A stretch of DNA of 64,000 nucleotides from Thiofilum sp. (GCF_016711335.1 NZ_JADJTF010000004.1:62001-126000), one strand, 5' to 3'. Shown: positions 18,558 through 28,602, numbered from the stretch's first letter. Program-made: numbers and translations. The notes: generated by a model from the letters alone, not told the origin.

Positions 18558-19675
18558 GCTGCTGCACTCCGATAGCCATGATTATAATATGCCGCACACG
18601 CTCCCTCAGATGAGACCATTAGCGCCCCCATCGGTGTTTCAGGTGTGCAGGCTTTGCCAAAAATCTGACACTCCCAAGGTTTGATTAAGCCCTTAATGAC
18701 TGCACCACATTGACATTCCTTAGGATCTATCACAGTCAAAGGTTTGACGGCAAATTTGCGCTCTGCATCAAATCCAGAATAATTTGCCGTCATACCTACA
18801 CCCGAATGATCAATCGAACCCAAACCGCGTAATTCAAAATGCTCGCGTGTTGCAAAGACTTGATGAATAGCATTGAGGGCGGCTTTATTACCTGTAGGCT
18901 GTACCACTCGTGCATATTGGTTTTCTACTGCGCAACGCTGTTCAGCAATTTGTTTTAATAGCATCCATAACGCTTGCAAAATATCTAAGGGTTCAAACCC
19001 GGTGATAACCAAAGGCTTATAATAATCCCGCGCAATAAATTCAAATGGTTGCAAACCAATCACCATTGCCACATGTCCGGGGGCTAAAAACCCATCGAGC
19101 ATTAAATCGGGTTCATCCAATACTGCCTTAATCGTGGGGGCGGTGGTGATGTGATTGCAAAATAAGGAGAAGTTTTTAATTCCTTCGCGCTCAGCTTGCA
19201 GAACCGTTAGCGCAGTGCTTGGCATAGTGGTTTCAAAACCTAGCGCAAAGAAAATTACTTCACGCTCTGGGTTTTGACGGGCGAGATTAAGTGCATCCAT
19301 AGGCGAATACACCATACGCACATCTGCACCTTTGCCGCGTGCTTGCAGCAAACTCATAGTAGAGCCGGGGACACGCATGGCATCACCAAAGGTAGTAAAG
19401 ATTACCTCAGGTCGAATCGCTAAATTGACCGCATCATCTACCCGCCCCATGGGTAGCACGCATACAGGACAGCCCGGACCGTGAACCATTTCAATACAAT
19501 CAGGTAATAGTTGCTCAATACCATAACGGAAAATGGTATGAGTATGCCCACCACAAAACTCCATTAATTGCAAAGGGCGGCTTAGCGTTGGCTCAATTTG
19601 CTGGGCTAGGTTATGAATGGCTTGCTTTAAGTACTGCGCTTTTTGGCTATCACGGAATTCATCAACAAATTTCAT
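18554..19675 (-). CDS. hypD: Hydrogenase maturation protein HypD
   Basis: 373 residues with the family's Cys motifs (MEFCGGHTH, GPGCPVCVLP, the C-terminal CQCGAVIKG and a Cys-containing tail) that hold a [4Fe-4S] cluster. With HypC it forms the scaffold on which Fe(CN)2CO is assembled. It overlaps both hypE and hypC by four bases, indicating tight translational coupling. Confidence 0.97.
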   Translation of the reverse strand: MKFVDEFRDSQKAQYLKQAIHNLAQQIEPTLSRPLQLMEFCGGHTHTIFRYGIEQLLPDCIEMVHGPGCPVCVLPMGRVDDAVNLAIRPEVIFTTFGDAMRVPGSTMSLLQARGKGADVRMVYSPMDALNLARQNPEREVIFFALGFETTMPSTALTVLQAEREGIKNFSLFCNHITTAPTIKAVLDEPDLMLDGFLAPGHVAMVIGLQPFEFIARDYYKPLVITGFEPLDILQALWMLLKQIAEQRCAVENQYARVVQPTGNKAALNAIHQVFATREHFELRGLGSIDHSGVGMTANYSGFDAERKFAVKPLTVIDPKECQCGAVIKGLIKPWECQIFGKACTPETPMGALMVSSEGACAAYYNHGYRSAAA

Positions 19676-19956
19676 GCTCGTACTCCCGAGGCTTCCATAG
19701 CATCAAGTTCTTGTTGCAATTCGCCCAATTCATCAAGGAGGCGCAAGGTGTGCAAGGCTTCTTCTTCATCAATGCGGCTCATCGCAAACCCTACATGCAC
19801 GAGCACCCAATCACCCACGCATTGCTCAACAGTATGTTCCTCATCGACAATGCAAGCAATATTGACCTCGCGCACAATACCACTGACATTGACCTTAGCC
19901 ATGAGTTTATCCGCGTCACTAATCGCGGTAATTTGTCCGGGAATGCCTAAGCACAT
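19672..19956 (-). CDS. hypC: Hydrogenase maturation chaperone HypC
   Basis: 94 residues starting MCLGIPGQI. The N-terminal Cys, after Met removal, binds the iron intermediate and the hydrogenase large subunit precursor. It continues with VNVSGIVREVNIACI and GDWVLVHVGFAMS, typical of the HypC/HupF OB-like fold. A second paralogue, hupF, lies in the same operon at 31720. Confidence 0.95.
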   Translation of the reverse strand: MCLGIPGQITAISDADKLMAKVNVSGIVREVNIACIVDEEHTVEQCVGDWVLVHVGFAMSRIDEEEALHTLRLLDELGELQQELDAMEASGVRA

Positions 19957-19962
19957 AATGAT

Positions 19963-22401
19963 TTACCTCCGCAAGGTAAGAGCCGCCGCAATTGCCGCCT
20001 GCCCTAAAGCCAAACCACCATCATTCGCAGGTACTTGGCATTGATTAAACACAGTAAAATTTGTCTCAAGCGCTGAAGTTAGCGTTTCCAGCATAAAACG
20101 GTTTTGCATCACGCCACCCGAAAGAGCGATGATCGAGACTGCATGTTCGTGAGCTAGAATCGTTGCTTTGGCTATCAATGCTTGAGCTAGTCCAGAGTGG
20201 AATTTATAAGCTATGGTTGAGTAGTCAACTTGATTAGCTATATCGGTTAGCATTTGAAGCCATAGTTGAGTAGTGCTTAGTTGGTTGTTTTGCCAGCTCA
20301 GAGCATATCCCCCCATCCCCTGCCCTTCCCCCGATAGTGGGGGAAAGTAGGAAAAAACCCCTCCTAGCCTCCCCTTATCAAGGGAGGAATAAGATAGATC
20401 ACTTACTACTATAATACTCTCTTCTCTCCCTCCCTTGATAAGGGGAGGGACGGGGTGGGGTTTCTTCACCAAAGCTTCCAACTCAATCGCCGCCTGCCCC
20501 TCATAGGTAATCTGCTCGCTACAAATCCCCAACAAAGCCGCTACTGCATCAAACAAACGCCCACAGGATGAAGTACTAGGGCTATTAATTCCCTTAGCTG
20601 CCATTTGATCTAATGTTTTTAAGGGCTTAGCTTGCAAATACTGAATAATCGGCAACTCAGCAAAATCCTGAACGACTTGATCCCAAACACCAGTGTATTT
20701 CAAATAGGCATAAGCCAAACGCCAAGGCTGTAAAATCGCTTGAGTACCACCTAATAAAGGCACAGGTTTTAGCCACGCTAAGCGCTCAAAACCTTGATAA
20801 TCGCCCAGCAGGATTTCTCCACCCCAAAGCGTGCCATCATCACCTAAACCCGTACCATCCAAAATAATACCGAGCACCTTGTTGCTATTAAGTGGATAAC
20901 CATTATCTGCCAAGCACGAAGCTAAATGAGCATGATGATGTTGTACTTGAATAGCTGGAATTTGTTGAACTTGTGCTAACTGTAAACCCCATTGAGTACT
21001 GTGATAATTAGGATGCTTATCGAGTGCAAGCACTTGGGGTTGATGTTGATACAGAGCTTGATATAAACCTACTTGGCGCTCAAATTCTTGCAAGGTGGCG
21101 TAATTATCCAAGTCACCCAAATGCTGAGTCAAAACCGCCTGTCCATCCTGTACTAAACAGGCAGTACTTTTTAATTCGCCCCCTAGTGCTAATACAGTAG
21201 GTACACTCTCAAAACCGTGTGGCAATTGAATAGGAGCAGGAGCAAAGCCCCGCGCACGACGCAGTACTCGCATTTTTCCCGCCATGAAACGCATCACTGA
21301 ATCGTCAAGGCGACTAGCAATAGTACGATTATGCAGAAGCTGTGCATCGGCAATATCGGCTAATTGAATTCGGCTTTGCTCATTACTAATACATTGCGGC
21401 TCACCGGAACGATTGCCTGAGGTTAGTACTATCGGAAAGGTCAAATACTGCATTAAAAGCGTATGCAAAGGACTATAAGGCAACATAAAACCTAATTGGT
21501 TTTGATTGGGTGCAAGTGCAGAACTTAAATTACCTAGATTGGCAATATCCAATAATACAATAGGTGCAGCGCTACTATTTAAGGCTAAACGCTCCACTTC
21601 ATTGATATGGCAATATTCACTAATTTGCTCAATATTTTTCGCCATTAAAGCTAAGGGTTTATAGGGGCGGCATTTACGTACTCTTAAGGTTTGTACTGCC
21701 TCATCATTCGTCGCATCACAGGCTAAATGAATCCCACCGATACCTTTAATAGCTATAATTTTTCCCTGCTTTAAATACGCAGCGCATTGTTCAATCGCTT
21801 CATGATGTGAGTAAAGGATTTGCCCTTGTGCTTCTAACCATACATAAGGACCACAGATGGGACAAGCATTGGGTTGTGCATGAAAACGTTTATCACGCGG
21901 ATTTTCATACTCGGCTTGGCACTCCACACACATCACAAAATCGGTCATAGTGGTATGCACGCGATCATAGGGAATACCTGTGACTATGCTTAAGCGTGGA
22001 CCGCAATGGGTGCAATTGGTAAAGGGATACTGATAGCGGTGATTATTAGGGTCGAGGACTTCCGCTAAACACTGCGAGCACGTTGCAGCATCGGGACTAA
22101 TATGGGTGTGAATAGTGTTTAAGGTACTCTTTGCAATGGTGAAAGTATTGACTGGTGCAAATGACTCCAACACTTCACGCTCAACCCCATCGATTCGCGC
22201 TAAAGGCGGCAACTGTTGGTTTAAACTATCAATGAACTGCTCGATAAGTATCTGATCACCCTGTAATTCAATGAGTACCCCTGAACCATCATTCAGTACT
22301 GTACCTTTTAAACCTAATTCATTAGCCAAACGCCACACGGTGGGACGGAATCCCACGCCTTGCACTATACCTCTTACTCGTATGCGTTCTGCGTAGCTCA
22401 T
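19963..22401 (-). CDS. hypF: Carbamoyltransferase HypF, with an in-frame repeat insertion
   Basis: 812 residues. Order: acylphosphatase domain (RVRGIVQGVGFRPTVWRLA), two zinc fingers (CSQCLAE with CTHCGPRLS; CVECQAEY with CPICGP), a YrdC-like domain, then the Kae1-like carbamoyltransferase domain (HHHAHLASCLADNG, ILDGTGLGDDGTLWGG, LSGGVMQNR). It transfers carbamoyl from carbamoyl phosphate to HypE. The start is the ATG at 22401, which overlaps the hupV stop as TAATG. About 50 residues of low-complexity sequence (roughly HPVPPLIKGGREES to PLSGEGQGMGG) come from an inserted palindromic repeat and account for the extra length. The frame stays open. Confidence 0.95.
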   Translation of the reverse strand: MSYAERIRVRGIVQGVGFRPTVWRLANELGLKGTVLNDGSGVLIELQGDQILIEQFIDSLNQQLPPLARIDGVEREVLESFAPVNTFTIAKSTLNTIHTHISPDAATCSQCLAEVLDPNNHRYQYPFTNCTHCGPRLSIVTGIPYDRVHTTMTDFVMCVECQAEYENPRDKRFHAQPNACPICGPYVWLEAQGQILYSHHEAIEQCAAYLKQGKIIAIKGIGGIHLACDATNDEAVQTLRVRKCRPYKPLALMAKNIEQISEYCHINEVERLALNSSAAPIVLLDIANLGNLSSALAPNQNQLGFMLPYSPLHTLLMQYLTFPIVLTSGNRSGEPQCISNEQSRIQLADIADAQLLHNRTIASRLDDSVMRFMAGKMRVLRRARGFAPAPIQLPHGFESVPTVLALGGELKSTACLVQDGQAVLTQHLGDLDNYATLQEFERQVGLYQALYQHQPQVLALDKHPNYHSTQWGLQLAQVQQIPAIQVQHHHAHLASCLADNGYPLNSNKVLGIILDGTGLGDDGTLWGGEILLGDYQGFERLAWLKPVPLLGGTQAILQPWRLAYAYLKYTGVWDQVVQDFAELPIIQYLQAKPLKTLDQMAAKGINSPSTSSCGRLFDAVAALLGICSEQITYEGQAAIELEALVKKPHPVPPLIKGGREESIIVVSDLSYSSLDKGRLGGVFSYFPPLSGEGQGMGGYALSWQNNQLSTTQLWLQMLTDIANQVDYSTIAYKFHSGLAQALIAKATILAHEHAVSIIALSGGVMQNRFMLETLTSALETNFTVFNQCQVPANDGGLALGQAAIAAALTLRR
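20305..20468. repeat. Palindromic repeat element inserted in frame within hypF
   Basis: Arms that fold on each other: CCTCCCCTTATCAAGGGAGG at about 20370-20389 and CCCTCCCTTGATAAGGGGAG at about 20428-20447, framed by AAACCCC- and GGGGTTT-type ends (20357 and 20463). A separate small hairpin CCCCCGATAGTGGGGG lies beside it (20329-20344). The composition is quite unlike the surrounding hypF codons. It resembles the dispersed palindromes that some bacteria tolerate inside genes. Confidence 0.75.
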
Positions 22402-23840
22402 TAGTGCACCGTACACACCATACAAGGGTCAAACGAGCGCACAATATGTTGTACTTTTATCGCTCCCTCATCACTCACCTCTGTACCCTCTAGTGCTTTT
22501 TCTAAAGCGCCTGCTTGTCCTAATTCATCACGCGGTGAAAAATTCCAAGTGGTCGGCGCGATAATTTGGTAATGGGCAATTTTGCCATGCTGGATTTTAA
22601 CCCAATGCCCTAAACTACCGCGTGCGGCTTCGATCATACCTATCCCCTGTGCTTCATCGGGTATAGGAGCATGCGTACAAAACGGTTCTTTACTATGCAA
22701 AGCATTACACCATTGCTCCATCAGTGGAATCAGCCTTGCTAATTCCAGTACTCGCGCAATCACTCGTGTAGCGACATTGCCACCCGTTTGCTTAACTGCA
22801 TTAACTATCAAGGGCTGACCATCAATCAATTGCCGAGCTAATGCTCCCGTTTCCAGCACTTGACCCTGCAAACGCGGTGCTTTACACCAGCTATAGGCTC
22901 CCACCTTGCCATAATGCGGATTAGTTTCGCCCTCCCACACATTAGCCACCCGCAAACGCGATTGCATCCAGCTATGACTAATATCTTCGGTAATCTGCCC
23001 AGCCTCTAAAGTTGCATAAGCACTATTCCGATAAGAGCCTGATTTAAAGGTGTGAATACCTTGAATTTGATAAGCACCATAACTTAAAAACTGATCGTAA
23101 CTGCGCCCTAATTGATATAAATCGAGTGCTTCAGCCAAAGCTAAAAAGCGTGCAAAATCGCTATTCGCATGTGACTCACTCCAAGCTTTTAGCTGATCCA
23201 AACTGCTTAAAGCACCTACCTTTTCTAAGCTATCAGCAAATACCACGCGCTCTAAAAATTGGCGAAATTGCCGAATCATCAGCCTTAAGCGCATCACCTC
23301 ATTTGTGGTTAATGCACGAGTACTTCCCCCTGCTTGAATACTCAAACTATGCGGCCATTTACCCGCGAGTAATCCGGTAATATGCAACCATTCCGCACGC
23401 GCTTTGAGTACTTCAGAGGCGGCTGTGCCCACTTGAGCCTTGAAACGGGTAGCTATTGCGCTAAACCAAGGCTCTTGCTCATAAATAGGGCGGGCAAAAT
23501 CGGGCATGAAAAATAGATAAAAATGGCTCAAATGATCAGCCATATTTTCACAGGCAAGTATTAATTGCTTGGCTAATTCACCATTAGGTGCAGGAGTTAA
23601 ACCTTGTGCCTTCGCTAAAGCCGTTGCAGCGGCTACTGATTGCGCCACGGAACAAATACCACAAATGCGCGGGGTATAAACTAAGGCATCAGTCGGTGTT
23701 TTGCCGATTAAAATACGCTCGAAACCACGAAAGAGCGAGGAATTGACATAGGCCGCTTTGACTAGACCGCCCTCAATATCAAGTTGTACTTCTAAATCAC
23801 CTTCAACACGATTAAAAGGACCTAGTACTTTGCGGTTCAT
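22401..23840 (-). CDS. hupV: Regulatory (H2-sensing) [NiFe] hydrogenase large subunit HupV
   Basis: 479 residues. The NiFe ligands are present as RICGIC (Cys 60, 63) near the N-terminus and DPCMVC at the C-terminus. The protein ends exactly at FDPCMVCTVH, without the cleavable tail found in catalytic large subunits. That is typical of sensor hydrogenases (group 2b, HupV/HoxC), which need no endopeptidase. It should bind H2 with HupU and signal to the HupT kinase gene just upstream. It overlaps hupU by four bases and hypF by one. Confidence 0.93.
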   Translation of the reverse strand: MNRKVLGPFNRVEGDLEVQLDIEGGLVKAAYVNSSLFRGFERILIGKTPTDALVYTPRICGICSVAQSVAAATALAKAQGLTPAPNGELAKQLILACENMADHLSHFYLFFMPDFARPIYEQEPWFSAIATRFKAQVGTAASEVLKARAEWLHITGLLAGKWPHSLSIQAGGSTRALTTNEVMRLRLMIRQFRQFLERVVFADSLEKVGALSSLDQLKAWSESHANSDFARFLALAEALDLYQLGRSYDQFLSYGAYQIQGIHTFKSGSYRNSAYATLEAGQITEDISHSWMQSRLRVANVWEGETNPHYGKVGAYSWCKAPRLQGQVLETGALARQLIDGQPLIVNAVKQTGGNVATRVIARVLELARLIPLMEQWCNALHSKEPFCTHAPIPDEAQGIGMIEAARGSLGHWVKIQHGKIAHYQIIAPTTWNFSPRDELGQAGALEKALEGTEVSDEGAIKVQHIVRSFDPCMVCTVH

Positions 23841-24844
23841 ACTTTGCGCCCTTTAACTTTGCTACTAGGCGCAATCACTACACGATCTGAGGTGGCATTA
23901 CTACGTACTCGCGGCGGTGTGGCAGCTTTTGAGAGTGAAGCAAGCGCTACAAACCACGCTTTAGGCATATCGGTGGGTAAACCTATTGGGATTCCGGCGA
24001 TTTTAGGCGTCTCACCAAACGCATGATGCGGTTCTTCAAATTGCGGCGCAGTGCAATTAATACAGGCATAGCCCCCAGTCAAACACGAACTACCTCCATT
24101 CCAAGGGCGAATATTGCAATCCGCTCGTGCTTGTGTGCCCAAACAACCGCGATGCTCCATCATACAACCCAAATCACCCGCCTGTTCAGCGCTGGCTTTA
24201 TACTCATAATACTCATTGCGCGAACAACCATGATGTACAAGGTGATCGGTATAAGCACGCGGACGATGTAACTCATCCAAATCGTCTAGCTGTAGTTGCC
24301 CCAAAGCCAATTGCACCAAGGTATCAGTTATCCAATTCGGATGCGTCGGGCAACCTGCAATATTTATGACTGGAAAACCAGCCTTAGAGCACCACTCTTT
24401 ACCTAATAAGCCTCCCCAGTTTTTACCATCATGCTGCAAACCTGTAGCTTCAACTAAATTTTCTCCCGCTGCGGTAATACCACCAAACGCAGCACACGAA
24501 CCCGCTGCCAGCACATATTTAGCTTTAGCGCTTAGCGCTTTAATCCAATGCATCATGCTTTGATTCGTACCTGCCAGTGCATGAAACATACCCGTACCGT
24601 GCGGGCCTTGAATCACTGAACCTTCTAAACACAGTGCATCGAGTTGAATCTGGCCATTCAGAATGGCGTGCAATAAATCGAGTACTTGCTGATTCGAGTA
24701 TTCGCTTAACGAGGGATGCCAGAGTAGCTCAATATTAGCTAATTCAAACAGTTGCATGAGGTCTGGTGATTCGGCGTTCAGCAATGAGATTGTGCAACCT
24801 CCGCAGCCCCCTGATTGCAACCACAGTACGCTCATTTTAGCCAT
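23837..24844 (-). CDS. hupU: Regulatory [NiFe] hydrogenase small subunit HupU
   Basis: 335 residues. It starts directly with the iron-sulfur module (SVLWLQSGGCGGCTISLL) and has no Tat signal, so it stays in the cytoplasm like HupU/HoxB sensors. Further cluster cysteines are seen in AAGSCAAFGG, NIAGCPTHPNW, HHGCSRNEYYEY, CMMEHRGCLG and GYACINCTAP. I start at the ATG after GGAGTGACGCAC; the frame extends three codons further to a GTG. It partners HupV to form the H2 sensor. Confidence 0.93.
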   Translation of the reverse strand: MAKMSVLWLQSGGCGGCTISLLNAESPDLMQLFELANIELLWHPSLSEYSNQQVLDLLHAILNGQIQLDALCLEGSVIQGPHGTGMFHALAGTNQSMMHWIKALSAKAKYVLAAGSCAAFGGITAAGENLVEATGLQHDGKNWGGLLGKEWCSKAGFPVINIAGCPTHPNWITDTLVQLALGQLQLDDLDELHRPRAYTDHLVHHGCSRNEYYEYKASAEQAGDLGCMMEHRGCLGTQARADCNIRPWNGGSSCLTGGYACINCTAPQFEEPHHAFGETPKIAGIPIGLPTDMPKAWFVALASLSKAATPPRVRSNATSDRVVIAPSSKVKGRKV

Positions 24845-25847
24845 GTGCGTCACTCCATTTGAGCGGTAGACTTAATTCAAATAGCGCTCCATTTTGTCCC
24901 TTTTCATAGTAATTTCTAGCACTTAAGCTACCTCGGCACTGTTCAGTGGCTAAACCATAACTGATATAAAGCCCCAATCCTGTTCCTTTACCAATGGGCT
25001 TGGTGGTGTAGAAAGGATCAAATAGTTTGTGCAAATCTAATTCATTAATCCCCGTGCCATTATCACGAATTTGAACCCATACTTGGCTATCTTTGATCTG
25101 TAATGCAGTACTCAAACAAGGTTGTGCTTGATGCTCCATCGCATCCAAGGCATTTTGTACCAGATTGACTAAAATCTGGCTGACATAACCTTCATAGTTA
25201 TAAATCATTAATTGCTCAGGGCAATCATGCACGACTTCAATTTTAATCGACGCAGAGCGTACTAGCCACAGCACAGTACGCTTACATAAGGCTACTAAAT
25301 CAAATACTTCTGGCTTTTGACTAGCGGGGGTTGAAAACTGGCGCAAGTTTTTCACAATCTCGCTAACGCGCTCCGCTCCCTCCATCGATCCCTCTAGTAA
25401 AGGGCGAATATCGCTCATAATGCGATCAATACGTAATTGTTTTCTAAGCTGTTCGCGCTGAGCTAGCGAGACATTATTATGAATAGCCTCCAAATATTGG
25501 AGAAAACGTTTTTCATAGCCTAATAGCGCGTGCATATTGGCAAATACAAAGCTAATCGGATTATTCAGTTCATGCGCCACCCCCGCCACTAAGCGTCCCA
25601 ATGATGCCATTTTTTCCGATTGAATGAGTTGTTGTTGGGTGTCTTTTAAGGCTTGATGCGCTTGTTTGAGTTCAGTATAGGCTCGCTCTAATTCGGCGTT
25701 TTTTTCTTCTAATTCAATCTGGTATTGCACCAAATTAGTATAAATATCGTCCATGCGTTGAATGACTTCTACCCACGCCCCCTCCTCAAAATGACTGGGT
25801 AGTCCTTGATCTAAACCTGCTTGTTTGAGCAAGTTTTTAGTCATCAT
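24837..25847 (-). CDS. hupT: Hydrogen-sensing histidine kinase HupT/HoxJ
   Basis: 336 residues. An N-terminal coiled coil (about 25-75, IELEEKNAELERAYTELKQAHQ) is followed by a DHp domain with phospho-accepting His in GVAHELNNPISFV, and an HATPase domain (NLVQNALDA, IRDNGTGI, GTGLGLYISYGLA). In known systems H2 binding to HupUV changes autophosphorylation of this kinase, which acts on HupR. It carries no membrane segment, so it is cytoplasmic like its input. It overlaps hupU by eight and hupR by eleven bases. Confidence 0.92.
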   Translation of the reverse strand: MMTKNLLKQAGLDQGLPSHFEEGAWVEVIQRMDDIYTNLVQYQIELEEKNAELERAYTELKQAHQALKDTQQQLIQSEKMASLGRLVAGVAHELNNPISFVFANMHALLGYEKRFLQYLEAIHNNVSLAQREQLRKQLRIDRIMSDIRPLLEGSMEGAERVSEIVKNLRQFSTPASQKPEVFDLVALCKRTVLWLVRSASIKIEVVHDCPEQLMIYNYEGYVSQILVNLVQNALDAMEHQAQPCLSTALQIKDSQVWVQIRDNGTGINELDLHKLFDPFYTTKPIGKGTGLGLYISYGLATEQCRGSLSARNYYEKGQNGALFELSLPLKWSDAHG

Positions 25848-27306
25848 TCACCGCCTTATCCAAGCGCTCTAATTGATAACGCTCTAATTTAGACCGCAAC
25901 CCCACCCGTGACAAACCTAGCTCATCGGCTGCACGGCTTTTATTCCAACGATGACGAATCAGGACTTCCTTTAAAATGCGTGCTTCTAGTTGTTCCACAC
26001 GATCTTTTAACGTTCCTTGTAGCCCATCCGTCAAAACGCGCATCTCTTGACGTAAATCCTCCGGCGTTGCACGTAATACATGGGGCGAAATCAACTCAGC
26101 GCCTAAATAGTCCTTTTGCCCTAGTACTAACATGCGCTTAACTTCATTTTGTAATTCACGCACATTGCCCGGCCAGTTATAGGCTTGCAAACACGCTAAT
26201 GCTTCTGAGGTAAAACCCTTGACCCGTTTACCCATTTGCTGCATGGCTTCTTGTAATAACGCATGCGCTAGCAAGGGCACATCCTGCAAGCGCTGACGTA
26301 AAGGAGGCAAATGAATCAAAAAGGTAGCCAAGCGATAATATAAATCCTGTCTAAAGCGACCTTGGCGCACTTCCTCTTGTAAGTCTTTATTAGTCGCCGC
26401 AATCACTCGCACATTAATACTACGCGTCGCATTAGTACCGAGTGGACGTATTTCACCTTCTTGTAATACACGCAATAACTTAACCTGAAACGCTGGCGAT
26501 ATATCACCAATCTCATCTAAAAAGATCGTGCCCTTATCCGCCAACTCAAATAGTCCTACTCGATCTGCTACCGCTCCGGTAAATGCACCGCGCTTGTGAC
26601 CGAATAATTCGCTTTCTAATAATTCATCGGGTAATGCACCACAGTTTTGTGCTACGAATAATTGATCTTGGCGTAAGCTATTGTAATGTAAGGCTCTGGC
26701 AAGTAGTTCTTTACCCGTACCCGACTCTCCCGTAAGTACCACATTCACATCATAGGGAGCGACTTGGAAAATTTCCTGACACACTGCATTCATCGGACTA
26801 TCAGGTGCACGTACCACACCCATATCCCAATCATAGCGTTCTTGGAGAGCTTCACGTTTGGTTTGAATTGCTTCACTTAGAGTACTAGGTTTTAATTTTA
26901 ATTCTAAAGCTAAGCGTTCGTTTTGGCGTTGTAATTCAAATAGTTCGACTGCATTACGCAGTTTTAAGCGTAGCTCGTCGGGATGCCAAGGCTTACTAAT
27001 ATATTGATAAATCCCCGCCTCATTCACCGCACGAATAATATCGGCTGAATCGGTATAGCCCGATATAATCATGCGTACTACTTCAGGCCATTGCTCACGC
27101 ACTTGGGAGAGCAATGAAACCCCCGAACGCTCTGGCATACGCTGATCGCATACCATCACTTGCACCCATTCACGCTCTAAAATAGCCAGTGCTGCTTCCG
27201 CCGTATTCGCGGTGTAAACATCAAACTCCTCATCTAAAATACGCACCATTGATTCTAAGGAGCGTATTTCATCATCCACCACTAAAATGGTTGGACGCTC
27301 AGTCAT
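25837..27306 (-). CDS. hupR: NtrC-family response regulator HupR/HoxA
   Basis: 489 residues. The receiver domain (1-120) has phospho-acceptor Asp in VMVCDQRMPERSG. The AAA+ sigma-54 activation domain has LTGESGTGKELLARALHY (Walker A), the GAFTGA loop that contacts sigma-54, and DKGTIFLDEIGD. A Fis-type helix-turn-helix closes the protein (NKSRAADELGLSRVGLRSKL). It should activate the sigma-54 promoter found upstream of hupS. It lies directly between hypB and hupT with overlapping ends. Confidence 0.95.
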   Translation of the reverse strand: MTERPTILVVDDEIRSLESMVRILDEEFDVYTANTAEAALAILEREWVQVMVCDQRMPERSGVSLLSQVREQWPEVVRMIISGYTDSADIIRAVNEAGIYQYISKPWHPDELRLKLRNAVELFELQRQNERLALELKLKPSTLSEAIQTKREALQERYDWDMGVVRAPDSPMNAVCQEIFQVAPYDVNVVLTGESGTGKELLARALHYNSLRQDQLFVAQNCGALPDELLESELFGHKRGAFTGAVADRVGLFELADKGTIFLDEIGDISPAFQVKLLRVLQEGEIRPLGTNATRSINVRVIAATNKDLQEEVRQGRFRQDLYYRLATFLIHLPPLRQRLQDVPLLAHALLQEAMQQMGKRVKGFTSEALACLQAYNWPGNVRELQNEVKRMLVLGQKDYLGAELISPHVLRATPEDLRQEMRVLTDGLQGTLKDRVEQLEARILKEVLIRHRWNKSRAADELGLSRVGLRSKLERYQLERLDKAVNDD

Positions 27307-28259
27307 ACTCTAGCCTCAATGTGTTGCGCATTAGTATTGAATGTAGGGTGTCCAATCAAACGCATTTGGCGCGTCATGCGTAACCACTGATACCACTCTT
27401 GCATCCCTTGTCCGGTCGTGGCCGAGACTTGCAATACTTGAATCCCCGGATTAACACGACGCGCATATTCAATACATTGAGCCACATCAAAATTAAGATA
27501 AGGTAGGAGATCGATTTTATTCAGTAATAATAATTGTGAGGCATGGAACATATCGGGGTATTTGATGGGCTTATCTTCACCCTCAGTCACCGATAAAATA
27601 GCGACTTTATGTGCTTCCCCCAAATCAAAGGCTGCGGGGCACACTAAATTACCCACATTTTCAATAAATAAAATGCTGCCTTGCTGCGGTTTGAGACGCT
27701 CTAAGGCATGCCCGACCATATGGGCATCAAGATGGCAACCTTTACCGGTATTAATCTGTAAAGCAGGTACTCCCGTAGCACGAATACGGTCAGCATCATT
27801 TGCCGTTTCCTGATCGCCCTCAATCACAGATAAAGTAAACTCGTCTTTAAGATCTGTCAGAGTACGCACCAATAGGCTGGTTTTACCCGAACCCGGACTC
27901 GATACTAGATTGAGCGTCAATACGCCATTATCAGTAAAGTAGCGACGGTTACTATGCGCATACTCATTATTTTTACCCAAAATATCTTGCTCAATCTGCA
28001 CCATCCGCGACTGACTTAAGCCCGGAGCATGAGCGCGTGCCGCACCTGTACCGTAATGATGAGTATGACCTTGATCTATGGTTTGAAAGCTCGCTGCTTC
28101 TGTGTGACTTTGACCTAGTACTTGAAAACTTGCACCTTGAGGCAAAGGCGCTGGCGTGTGATGGTGAGCGCTCAGTACATGATCAGGGTGGTGATCGTGG
28201 TCGTGATTATGACCCTCAATTCGAGTTTGCCCATTGCCGCAACCGCATACTGTACACAT
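27303..28259 (-). CDS. hypB: Nickel-inserting GTPase HypB
   Basis: 318 residues. N-terminal MCTVCGCG is the high-affinity nickel-binding CxxCGC motif, followed by a His-rich metal-storage stretch (HNHDHDHHPDHVLSAHHH, later HTHHYG). The G domain has SSPGSGKTSLL (P-loop), VIEGDQETANDADR, FIENVGNLVCP and LLNKIDLLPY. It delivers Ni to the hydrogenase large subunit with HypA. Its stop overlaps hupR, and hypA ends one base upstream of its start. Confidence 0.97.
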   Translation of the reverse strand: MCTVCGCGNGQTRIEGHNHDHDHHPDHVLSAHHHTPAPLPQGASFQVLGQSHTEAASFQTIDQGHTHHYGTGAARAHAPGLSQSRMVQIEQDILGKNNEYAHSNRRYFTDNGVLTLNLVSSPGSGKTSLLVRTLTDLKDEFTLSVIEGDQETANDADRIRATGVPALQINTGKGCHLDAHMVGHALERLKPQQGSILFIENVGNLVCPAAFDLGEAHKVAILSVTEGEDKPIKYPDMFHASQLLLLNKIDLLPYLNFDVAQCIEYARRVNPGIQVLQVSATTGQGMQEWYQWLRMTRQMRLIGHPTFNTNAQHIEARV

Positions 28260-28260
28260 T

Positions 28261-28602
28261 TCAATCCACCTCTAATTCTTTAATGCGCATTTCATCGCCT
28301 TGACTAACCTGTAATTGGTAACTACCACATTCAGGACAAGGCTCGTAACGCTGTTTAATCTCAACCATTTTCCCACACGGCAAACACCACGCCTGTGCTG
28401 GAATTTGAATAATCTGTAGTTGCGCTGTTTCTGCTAAGGTATGACGTTTGACTGCCTCAAATGCAAATTCCAATGCATAAACTTCTACCCCTGCCAAAGC
28501 ACCAATTTCTAGCCAAACGGTTTTTACCTTGTGAAAGTGTTGTCGCTTACTTTCCGTTTCAATGACTTGAATAATGCCTTCAGCTAATGACATTTCATGC
28601 AT
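28261..28602 (-). CDS. hypA: Nickel metallochaperone HypA
   Basis: 113 residues. MHEMSLAEGI carries the Ni-binding His2. The zinc site is CLPCG and CPECG. It works with HypB in Ni insertion. The start overlaps the end of hupK by eight bases. Confidence 0.97.
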   Translation of the reverse strand: MHEMSLAEGIIQVIETESKRQHFHKVKTVWLEIGALAGVEVYALEFAFEAVKRHTLAETAQLQIIQIPAQAWCLPCGKMVEIKQRYEPCPECGSYQLQVSQGDEMRIKELEVD

